A stretch of 29,065 nucleotides of DNA, taken from assembly GCA_032718475.1 (NCBI GenBank), contig JAUCBJ010002361.1, positions 1 through 29,065 on the forward strand, read 5' to 3'. This DNA comes from Nemertoderma westbladi (taxonomy: Eukaryota; Xenacoelomorpha; Nemertodermatida; Nemertodermatidae). This document shows, one piece after another, positions 21,098 through 29,065 of this stretch (position 1 is its first letter; every line of letters begins with the position of its first letter). A program made the position numbers and the translations under genes. The notes beneath the pieces were generated by a model, which had not been told where the DNA came from, ran no database searches, and saw only the letters and a program-made list of their open reading frames with translations.

Positions 21098-22400
21098 AAT
21101 GGTTACAATTTTAGAATTTACTCCTATAACAGCAGGGGGTTTTCTTCTGATAGAGTTGAGTTTATAAAAATATTAGCCTGTAGTGCTGATATAATTTGCA
21201 TTCAGGAACATTTTATTAATTAATTTTATTAAAAATAATGTAAATTACATAAAGAAAACATTTTCCCGATTTTGAGTGCTATTTTGAACCTTCTTATTTT
21301 TCAGATTCTAATGTTGCTGGACAGCATGGAAGGCAAATGGCTGGGTTATGTTTATTAGTGCGTAAATCACTTTTGAAGTATGTGGTATCGGTTACCACAG
21401 ATAATAGACATTTATTGGCTTTAAAATTATTATTTCCCAATTCAAGGGAAATTATTTTACTAAATACGTATTTCCCAGTCGATACCAGGCATTCAGATAT
21501 AGTTTCTGATGAATTTTTATTATTGAGCAATGATATCAATCGCATTGTAAGTGCCTCTTCTTCAAATAATGTAATTATAGCTGGAGATCTGAATTCTGAT
21601 TTTTTGCGTAAATCAGTTCATGTTAATTATTTGCAAAAATTTATTCGTGATTTTAATCTAAATATTGCATGGGATACTTACAATGTTGATTTTACGCATA
21701 TTTGTGTGATTAATGATACGGTATATACTTCCACTATTGATCATTTTTTAATTTCAGACTCAGTGCTTAATGCAGGCATTGAGGCGGGAGTGGTTCACTC
21801 AGGTGCCAACCTGTCTGACCATAACCCTATTTATTTTAAATTTTTGGTTGAAGGTTTGACTGAATCACCAGTTTCTAGAAACATACCATCCAAACCAAAT
21901 TTTTCACGGGCGAATGATGATGAGAAATCTTTATTTAAATCTAATTTAAGTGAGCGATTAAGTTCAATATCATTGAATTGTAGTACTTGTAATAATTTAC
22001 TGTGTGATAATCCTGCGCATATTAATAATATTGATGAGTATACTAGTGATATTTTGAGTGCACTGAATGATGCCTCAGGGGTATTGCCCCAAACCGGGGG
22101 TATTTCTAATGACGGTAATAAGTGTCACACTTTACCTGGTTGGAACGAGCATGTGCATCCATACAAAGATGACGCAATATTTTGGCACAGCCTGTGGGTG
22201 TGTGCAGGTAGACCAAGTGCAAGTGCGAGCAATCTATACCATATGCGGCGGTCGTCCAGAGCGCAATATCAGTATGCCGTACGAAGACTTAAGCGTCAAG
22301 CTGATATTGTGAATAAAGATAAATTATTACAGTCATGTTTGACTAATAGTAGCGTGGATTTATTTTCAGAGATAAAGAGATTGCGAGGTAATTGTACTTA
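21098..22400 (+). pseudogene. Retrotransposon APE-type endonuclease region
   Basis: Nicks target DNA for target-primed reverse transcription in this element class. Visible motifs in order: YSYNSRGF (about 21122; catalytic Asn region), ICIQEH (catalytic Glu, ~21200), GDLNSDF (~21586), TSTIDHFLIS (~21730) and LSDHNPI (~21813; catalytic Asp-His). Residues expected for catalysis are therefore still present. The frame is broken near 21223-21255, where the N-terminal piece ends in a stop and the main frame resumes at ~21253. The following ~180 residues link to the RT and contain Cys pairs (CSTCNNLLC). A further frameshift lies at ~22400. Confidence 0.8.
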
Positions 22401-23978
22401 TAGGGTTGTAGTACGTCAGTTGATGGCAAGACTGACGATATTTCTATCGCTAATCATATTTATGCATTATTCATGCATATGCATACATATGCATATGCAT
22501 ATTCATGCATTTAGCTCAATTGTTCAATTCTTTCCTTTTACATGGTTATGTCCCATTGCTATTATTGAAATTTGCTTTAATTACACTTAATAATAAATTA
22601 GGTAGCCATACATTATCTACTAATAACCGTGCTATAGCTATTTCTTCTTTGATTGTTAAGGTGTTTGAATGGGTAATGTTGCTTTCTCAGGATAATGTAT
22701 TTAAGAATGATGAATTACAGTTTGGTTTCCTACGAAATTCTAGTACCTCAATGTGCAGCTGGGCGGCCAAGGAAACGATATCTTTTTACCAGCGGTTCTC
22801 TACCCCTGTGTTTGGGTGCCTGCTTGACCTTACGAAGGCATTTGATATGGTCGAGTGGCAATCATTATTTTTAGAATTATTAGTTAAGGGGTTTTCGCCA
22901 CTTTTTCTGTGTGCACTAATTTCGATGTACAAAGGTCAGTGCGGTTTTGTTAGATGGGGTTCTGCCTGCTCCACTACTTTTAGTATTTCAAATGGCGTTA
23001 AACAAGGCTCGGTGGATTCCCCGATTTTGTTTTGTGTTTTGATAAATAAATTAATTGTATGGCTAAGAGAAAGTAAGATTGGTTGTCATTTAGGTTCTAG
23101 ATACCTTGGTGTTTTCGTATATGCAGATGATATTTTTCTTTTGTGTCCATCTATTATTGGTTTACAAAAGATGATTTCGACATGTGATAATTTTGCTAAA
23201 GAATTTAATATGTGCTTTAGTAAAATGTAGATGCTAGTAAAAGCAAGTCGAAGTGTATCCCCTTTGGTTTTAATTGGAACCCACCAGGTGCCAAGGTTTA
23301 TATCGTTCTGTTTATTTGCCATGGGTTAAACAGGCCACGCATTTGGGTAACATATTTGATTCAGGTTGTAAGTTCAGTAGCGATATTTTACGTAAAAGGG
23401 GAATATTTATTGGTAGGTTGAATTGTTTAAGACAAGAATTCATGTTTGCACATCCATATAGTTTATCAAAAATTCAGCGAATTTATACGAGTTTTTATGA
23501 GAGTAACCTTTAGGAACTTTGGGGGGATTCTTGCCGTAAAATGGTAACTAGCTGGAATATTAATATGCGATTAGTTTGGGGGCTTCCATATAATTCTCAT
23601 AAATTTTTGGTAGAGGGTTTGATCGATTATCCGTATCCGTTATCTATGTTGTGCAGTCGTTTTGTAACTTTTGCAAAGTCGTTATTAACTTCTGATAAAC
23701 CATCTATTTGTTTTCTTGGTAATGTTACTCTATTTGATTGTAGGTCCGTCAGTGGTTCTAATTTGAGACACATCGCTGATAAGTGTAAAGTTCGTTTTGA
23801 TGATTTATCGTCCAAACTTTGCAATAACGTTTCTTGGTTTACCTCCCAAGAACATTTACCAGTTATTAATATGTGCCGTGAATTAATTGAGTGCAGAGTT
23901 AGTGGCGCAGAAACTTTTATTCCTGGTTTTGATAGATCTGAATTGGATGACATTCTCAATTATATCTCCACTAATTGA
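22400..23978 (+). pseudogene. Retrotransposon reverse transcriptase and C-terminal region
   Basis: Copies element RNA into DNA. The main open part (22505-23230) shows the RT motifs in order: NRAIAISSLIVKVFE, LQFGF, motif A LLDLTKAFD, motif B NGVKQGSVDSPILF and motif C VYADDIFLL, so the catalytic aspartates are intact. Breaks: a frame change at ~22400 after the endonuclease linker, an ATGCAT-rich stretch at 22446-22513, a one-base shift at ~23228 (premature TAG in place of continuing sequence), another shift before 23274, and an in-frame TAG at 23511-23513 in a region ending RLVWGLPYNSHKFL. The C-terminus closes at 23978. The ATG at 22505 is not a true start. Confidence 0.85.
22446..22513. repeat. 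ATGCAT/CATATG-rich stretch
   Basis: About nine overlapping ATGCAT or GCATATGC palindromic words in 68 bp between endonuclease and RT. It codes only for His/Met-rich nonsense in the open frame and probably expanded by slippage after the element died. Confidence 0.75.
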
Positions 23979-24204
23979 CTTGTTTATTGTTGTTCATATT
24001 GTTTATTCATACTGTTAGCTCTATGTTAGGTTTAGTTATAATAGTTTACAGATACTAATTTCAAATCAGTTAGGTGTTTGGTTTGTACACATATTTACAG
24101 TAACTAATTTACCCTGTGCATCGTTATTAACATCATTCCTTATATATAGTGTGCTTTGTTGGTCCTGTATGTATGCTGTACTAGATTTATTTTCTATGTA
24201 CGAA

Positions 24205-24230
24205 ATTAAATTAAATTAAAATTAAATATA
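24205..24230 (+). repeat. AAATTA-type 3' tail of the retrotransposon
   Basis: A few copies of AAATT/AAATTA, then TATATATTAATTAAG. CR1/L2-like elements commonly end in short tandem repeats instead of poly-A, so this is the likely 3' end. Confidence 0.6.
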
Positions 24231-24344
24231 TATTAATTAAGAAAATCTGAATATAGTAAATAGTATGTATAACTGAAACTGATCCTTTTAGGCTAGATAT
24301 TCCTAATCTTTCAGTCTTTCCCAATCTTCATCAAACGGGTTCGT

Positions 24345-24620
24345 GCTGAGTGGCTGTGAGCCAATAAATACCACCTTCACGACTGTCTTCCCCGTAAATG
24401 CCGCAACTCCAGATACCACCAATACCCATTGAGATTGACTTAGTCGGCGCAGTTTCCATTGGGACAATCCGGATCGCCGTTATCTTTATCGTGTACGGAG
24501 AAAGGCGATCCATTGAGGTAGTAATTCCCACCGGGACTCCGATAAAGTATTGAATACCGGACTGGTATCACCATCACCAGCCAGCAGGCCAGTACTGTTG
24601 TTATTGTACTGAGATATAGA
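24345..24620 (-). pseudogene. Decayed fibrinogen-related (FReD) exon
   Basis: Fibrinogen-related domains are secreted lectin-like folds used in invertebrate immunity and adhesion. Minus-strand frame 24443-24532 reads YYLNGSPFSVHDKDNGD and then CPNGNCAD before a TAA stop (24440-24442). NG..FS..D.DN plus a following NCA is the signature of the calcium-binding part of the domain. Further along, a shifted frame gives YWWY, then SCG and GGIYWLTA, matching the WW.. and GIYW landmarks in the expected order. Upstream, a third frame gives GLLAGDGDTSPVFNTLSES. The stop and at least two frameshifts indicate a pseudogene. An alternative is that sequence errors or short introns make the breaks, but no clean splice sites were found. 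Confidence 0.55.
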
Positions 24621-24649
24621 CTGATAGAGTGGAGATATAGAATGTAATT

Positions 24650-25390
24650 ACTGCTAACTGTAGAATCACCAATACTAAAATTTTGGTACTGAGTGTACCA
24701 GTACTTGTTCAGTTGTGTGTTCCTTCATCTCTTTGTGCCGGAGATCCACCCTTAGTATCACTCAACCCACGTCCATCTTCGCTCAGTTTTCAGATTTTCC
24801 AAATGGTGAATATCATCGACATAAAGTATACATAATACTGTAATATGGAACACTTATCTGCAATTCAGCTTATGCTTTCTGGCAGTCTGCTGGTCTGGCT
24901 TTGTCTGGAAATAAAGGTCTTCCCCGGCTAATACCTGAATAGAATACTGTCAGACTTTAGGATGATGTAGGAGCTACAGCACAACTAAACCCAGAAACCT
25001 ATAAACTGTGAAACCCAATGTCTGAATGTACAGATGTATTATCCCAAGACTGCAAGACTACAAGACAACGTAGGCCCTAGTCAAAACAGATCAAATAAAT
25101 ATAAACAGATCAAATAAATGCATGTGTCGGAAATATTCCACACTGCCGTCAAGAGCAAAATTGCAGTATTGTTACCGGTATGCCAGTATGCCTAGAGCAG
25201 TAGACTGGTAGAGCAACAGCACAATTCCTGAATTCAGCAATTAATCCTGCAAGAGTGTGGAGTGCCATATGTACCGTACCGCGCTGTCAGATAGCAGATG
25301 CAGAGATGTTCTGTGTGTGGTTGCAGCATCCACATGCCCGGCCTGCCGGGTATTTAGGTCCAGGCCCGGTGAACCATAACAAGGTAATGT
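24650..25390. other. No recognisable gene
   Basis: Mixed-composition sequence without a long reading frame or family I recognise. It precedes the TIR element. Confidence 0.5.
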
Positions 25391-25393
25391 AAT

Positions 25394-26193
25394 GGGGTGA
25401 GTACAAAACAAAGACCCAAAACCCACTGTACAAAACAAAGACCAAAGGAGCCATAACCAACTGAACAAAACAAAGACCAAAGACCCAAAACACACTGTAC
25501 AAAACAAAGACCAAAAACCCACTGTACAAAACAAAGTCCAAAGACCCAAAACCCACTGTACAAAACGAAGACCCAAAACCCATTGTACAAAACAAAGACC
25601 AAGGAGCCAAAACCCACTGCACAAAACAAAGACCAAAAACCCACTGAACAAAACAAAGACCAAAGATCCAAAACCCACTGTACAAAACAAAGACCACAGA
25701 CACAAAACCCACTGTACAAAACAAAGACCAAAGACCCAAAACCCACTATGTACAAAACAAAGACCAATGACCCAAAACCCACTGTACAAAACAAAGACCA
25801 ATGATCCAAAACCCACTGTACAAAACAAAGACCAAAGACCCAAAACCCACTGTACAAAACAAAGACCAATGACCCAAAACCCACTGTACAAAACAAAGAC
25901 CAATGACCCAAAACCCACTGTACAAAACAAAGACCAATAATGACACAAAACCCACTGTACAAAACAAAGACCAAAGAGCCAAAACCCACTGTACAAAACA
26001 AAGAGGTAAAGTCGCGATTGGTCCCAAAGAGCGTTAGGTCCCATTACCATTTAAAAGATCAGGTTAGTAAAGGAGCAGGTTACAGAGGCATATGTTGGGG
26101 GAACCAAAACAATAAAAAGAAACTTAACACATGTTACAAGATTATGCAGGTTATTTAATGGGGTCTTTAGTCTTTTGTTTTGTACTCACCCTA
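25394..26193. mobile_element. Non-autonomous TIR/fold-back DNA element, copy 1
   Basis: The left end GGGGTGAGTACAAAACAAAG (25394) has an inverted partner at 26170-26193 (…TTTTGTACTCACCCT), about 20-23 bp. Inside are a 34-bp minisatellite and a unique right part (26006-26160). The right part, read in reverse complement, matches copy 2 at 27305 onward: end repeat, GACTAAAG, TTATTGTTTTGGTTCCCCC, the TAACCTGCTCC arm and AATGGGACCTAA. No transposase is encoded and no target-site duplication is obvious. Confidence 0.7.
25401..26005. repeat. 34-bp minisatellite (about 19 copies)
   Basis: The unit CCACTGTACAAAACAAAGAC is followed by a variable CAATGACCCAAAAC part. Full units are 34 bp (e.g. 25881 to 25915), with shortened versions. 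TACAAAACAAAGAC is the same as the inner part of the element's terminal inverted repeat. The minus strand lacks stops in all three frames, which yields Phe/Leu/Val/Trp-rich open frames up to 269 aa. I treat these as artefacts. Confidence 0.9.
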
Positions 26194-27130
26194 ATGGAAT
26201 AGCTCCTATGAGTAAAGGAAACACAATGATCACACTGAAAGCACTTTATTTACTAGAGTTATTCATATTCATATTGACTCTAGTTATATTCCTCCAAACC
26301 TAGGTTGAACTCCTGGGATTTATTTACCCGCCTGCATAACTATGTTCCCATGTGGAACACACCAGGGACTTAGTTGTCATATCTAATAAAATCTGTTAAT
26401 TAGTTTTTGTGCCTGACTGACAAGGAGTAAGTTGTATCAACACTTCATCAATCGTTTTGGTTTATTTGTCTTCCAATTATTTAGATTAATTGTTCAAAAT
26501 GTCTTCCAGTTTGACAATTCTACCTGTTAGTATTTTGTCCAATAATTCCTCCTTTAAGTTGATCCACACTTTCTAAAATATTATCAGAATGTCGTACAAA
26601 TGTTGTATAATAATATGAAAGCAGTAAGATAGGTCTAGTTCCAAATGAAAGCAGTGAGAATGCTATGATACGTAATTCTAATGTTTGGTTAATGTTAAAT
26701 GGTTAATATTTGGGATGGGTGGGGCACTTTACTAACCATTAGATTCTAGTAATATTAACATCTTCATACTGTACAGGACAAATATGGAATATGTTACTTA
26801 ATGTATTTATAGGGAAATGTATGAAAATAATAACTTTAAAGAAGAATGTATAAATACAATATTACACAAATACACTATTCTAATATGCTAATCTAAAGCG
26901 AAAAATGTAAATACACTACCGGTACGCACAACTTTACAGAGAGCGTGACAATGCACGATTCATCGACAAAAAAGTACATAATTATATACACGTACTGTAC
27001 GTTACATATATTTTATTAATCGTAATTACAGTGCACGTAAAATGATTAATAACTACTGTTACAGGTATTGAAGTAGGGACTATTATCGTACATACAGTAT
27101 TTCTACACTCCACATACAGTAGAGTTGAGA
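26194..27130. other. AT-rich sequence without recognisable gene
   Basis: No open frame of note, repeat array or RNA gene recognised. Short ACCGGTAC words occur near 26918. Confidence 0.5.
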
Positions 27131-27151
27131 TTTAGGCCCATCTCGCACGGA

Positions 27152-27295
27152 GCAACTTGTTTCTGTAACTTGATGCTGGACTCTTCACACAGAGAACCTT
27201 GTTCCTGCAACTTGTTTCTGAAACTTGTTGTTGAACCCCCTCACACAGAAACTTGTTGCTACAACTTGTTTCCGAAACTAGTTCCTGTGTGGGAG
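27152..27295. repeat. 54-55-bp degenerate tandem repeat, ~2.7 copies
   Basis: CAACTTGTTTCTG-like units start at 27152, 27207 and 27261, each followed by AAACTTGTTG.TG and a TCACACAGA segment. It directly precedes the second fold-back element. Confidence 0.75.
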
Positions 27296-27304
27296 GGGTC
27301 CAGG

Positions 27305-27590
27305 AGGGGTGAGTACAAAAGAAAGACCCAAAGACTAAAGATGCTAAATAAAAATGCATGTGTTAACTTTCGTTTATTGTTTTGGTTCCCCCAACACGCC
27401 ACTGTAACCTGCTCCTTTACTAACCTGATCCTTTAAATGGCAATGGGACCTAAAGCTCATTGCGACCTGAACAAAACAAAGAGGAAAAGTCGCGTTAGGT
27501 CACAAAGAGTGTTAGGTCGTATTGCCATTTAAAGGAGCAGGTTAGTAAAGGAGCTGGTTACAGAGGCGTGTTGGGGGAATTATTATGTCG
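27305..27590 (+). mobile_element. Fold-back/TIR element, copy 2
   Basis: Starts with GGGGTGAGTACAAAAGAAAG, the same end as copy 1. Two 68-bp inverted arms at 27386-27453 and 27512-27579 flank a 58-bp loop that contains AACAAAACAAAGAGGAAAAG. The arms read TTCCCCCAACACGCC...GGGACCTAA and its near-complement, with a few mismatches. The DNA or an RNA from it would form a long hairpin. The far terminal inverted repeat was not found, so the right end is uncertain. Confidence 0.7.
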
Positions 27591-28020
27591 ATTTAAATGT
27601 ATGTTGATTATCTACCTAGGTTTTTTTATTCAATTTTACAAATTATTCAGAAATAAAGAACCTGTTTCACTGGTAAATATTACAGTAGTTATACAGTAGA
27701 ATACTGCCTGAATGTCTACACTATTGGTCCTACACTTAATTGCATGGGGTTTGAGGGCAAAAACATTAAAATTGGGATCATCCTATTATATTATTTTTAA
27801 TATTTATTATTATTTTAGTAATATACTTACACATTATTGCATTTGTTGCGATGTTTGCAGGGCCGCATAGTTCCATTCTTCTTCTTTTTTTATTAGTATA
27901 ATACTCTATATCATGTACAGTAATTCTTATAATTATTCTCTAATAATTACTCTCTTACTGTATAATAAGACTACTTACTGTATGTTTCTGCTGGCAACTC
28001 TGTACCTTCCGTCAGTAAAT
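27591..28020. other. AT-rich sequence, nothing recognised
   Basis: Long A/T runs (near 27785-27840 and 27880-27960) and no coding or RNA signature. Confidence 0.5.
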
Positions 28021-28086
28021 CCAACTAACGTCGGCGACTTACAGTAGGTTGCTCGCTGTTGGAAATGGAACCGAAAATCTGACCCG

Positions 28087-28217
28087 ATGGGAAGTATTAC
28101 GCCAACCAGTGCGCTTTGGATGTGGTCTTTTGTTTCCTACGATAGGAACAATGGGGGTGAGGGACTATACAACAATGACGTGGATCTGCTTGTATCGCAA
28201 AGGTTGGCTCATTTAAG
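28087..28217 (+). CDS. Possible first coding exon (weak)
   Basis: From ATG at 28087 a frame stays open for about 43 codons to 28217, where CATTTAAG is followed by GTGAGT, a consensus splice donor. Local composition is less AT-rich than the flanks. The protein (including SALWMWSFVSYDRNNGGEG) matches no family I recognise, and no downstream exon is visible in the last 850 bp. A chance open frame is quite possible. Confidence 0.2.
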
Positions 28218-28465
28218 GTGAGTAGTAGGGCTACAGGCATTTTATCCATATAAACTACTATTAAGCCTCCGGTACACTTTTAGAACGCATCAGATTACTT
28301 TATCAAGGATCAAGTATAATAATTTATTTCCTATCTATTAAATTAAATCGTACACAATAAAATAATGTACAATAAAAGAAATGCTAATGTGTGGTCTTGG
28401 TGCTGCTACTGCAGCCGGCCAATAGCGAAGATAGTATAGCCCAACTGCAGTATCTTATATATACT

Positions 28466-28510
28466 GGGGGGGGGGGTCCGGGTGGGGGGGGGGGGGGTGG
28501 AGGAGGGGGG
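28466..28510 (+). repeat. Poly-G tract with G-quadruplex potential
   Basis: Guanine runs of 11 (28466-28476), 3, 14 (28484-28497), 2, 2 and 6 (28505-28510), separated by one to three bases, on the plus strand. At least four runs of three or more guanines are available, the usual condition for an intramolecular quadruplex. Confidence 0.85.
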
Positions 28511-28512
28511 TG

Positions 28513-29065
28513 CCGTGTTTGGTTTATATAATTGTTGAAAAATAAAAAGACAATACTTCAGAGTTGTAAAATTTACTAATGTTTTAGATAACAGTATTTT
28601 AGAACTTAAAATTTTTCCTGTGGATTTCGTCTAGTCTGTTAGAGTTTAGCGAAACAGACATGAAGTAAAATATTTTGGATTTATTTTTTAATTTTGAATA
28701 CAATAAGATAGAGTGAGGGAAGGATATAGTAAAGGACTTTTTGAGATAAATATATGCAATTAGTGGAAATCTATTATATTTGAGAGAACAGTAATTTTTT
28801 GTAAGTTCGGGAAAATGAAACTTTGGATATCTTTTCCCGGATATACTGTAGGGTGAGATGTGACATTCCAGATCAGGGGGCCTTGGAAGCTTAAGGATTG
28901 TTGGGTAGACGTGAGTCGGGCAGTTTGTATGTAATAATACCGCGAGAGGAAGAGCATGTACCTGTGTATTGATTCAGTTTTTCTGAAAAAAAAATATTTT
29001 TTTTTCGGGTGTAGACTAATTGGTTTTTTGAATTTTAATTATTTTTTCATATATTTAGCTTATTT
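28513..29065. other. AT-rich sequence, nothing recognised
   Basis: No open frame with recognisable domain and no repeat array. The 65-aa minus-strand frame at 28760-28957 has no features supporting a gene. Confidence 0.45.

Larger units (their letters stand above)
20190..24230 (+). mobile_element. CR1/L2-like non-LTR retrotransposon, decayed full-length copy
   Basis: The order is ORF1 remnant (20216-20917), TA-rich spacer, then endonuclease and reverse transcriptase (21098-23978), a 3' untranslated region and a short A/T-rich repeat tail near 24205-24230. The APE endonuclease plus RT with the ORF1 type seen here place it in the CR1/L2/Jockey group. I cannot fix the clade. Frameshifts and stops make it inactive. 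The 5' boundary is approximate. Confidence 0.85.

Noticed and set aside
24331-24531. 66-aa minus-strand frame as an intact small gene
   Set aside because: It is better explained as one of several shifted frames of a decayed FReD exon. The ATG lies inside the domain in the wrong frame for the NG..FS..DKDN part.
25241-26050. 269-aa, 215-aa and 150-aa Phe/Leu/Trp-rich frames that look like membrane proteins
   Set aside because: All three minus-strand frames of the 34-bp minisatellite are open at once. Hydrophobicity comes from the repeat composition.

Overview
This is animal (eukaryotic) DNA, most likely from an aquatic invertebrate. It is AT-rich and dominated by transposable elements and satellites. 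I found no intact host gene, RNA gene or CRISPR array, and the species cannot be named from the sequence. The element architecture in the first 17.7 kb (terminal hairpins, a tetranucleotide run, three ~165-bp core repeats) resembles the Helentron-associated elements (HINEs, including the 'pearl' repeats of bivalves). That makes a mollusc or other lophotrochozoan a reasonable but unproven guess.

Bases 1-17722 form an array of twelve full or partial copies of one non-autonomous rolling-circle (Helitron/Helentron-like) family, called E1-E12 here. Neighbours share single TTAG.../...CTAG boundaries with no spacer. E1, a 49-bp stub and E2 lie on the minus strand (1-2896). E3-E12 lie on the plus strand (2897-17722). 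A sharp inversion junction at 2896/2897 makes a large palindrome. Two end types occur: GGAACCG (about 1.5 kb, with three core repeats) and CAAGTCG (about 1.1 kb, E4 and E6, without core repeats). E6 sits inside E5, and the sister copies supply the exact uninterrupted target. E12 carries unrelated cargo: a ~108-bp satellite with six evenly spaced CACGTG motifs, then about 800 bp of a GAGCC decamer satellite. No Rep/helicase protein is encoded, so mobilisation must be in trans.

Bases 17723-20190 hold a broken pogo/Tigger-like transposase N-terminus (18394-18873), a 68-bp minisatellite of about nine copies, and AT-rich sequence. Bases ~20190-24230 are a decayed CR1/L2-like non-LTR retrotransposon: ORF1 remnant, APE endonuclease, reverse transcriptase with YADD, and a short A/T-rich 3' tail. 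All parts are broken by frameshifts or stops.

Bases 24230-29065 contain a probable decayed fibrinogen-related (FReD) exon on the minus strand, two copies of a TIR/fold-back DNA element family (25394-26193 and ~27305-27590), a 54-55-bp repeat, a very weak first-exon candidate and a long guanine tract. The fold-back family links to the 68-bp minisatellite, which is a tandem amplification of its arm. The 34-bp minisatellite inside the first copy is a tandem amplification of its own terminal inverted repeat.

The long open frames in the array and satellites are products of repetition and skewed base composition, not genes.
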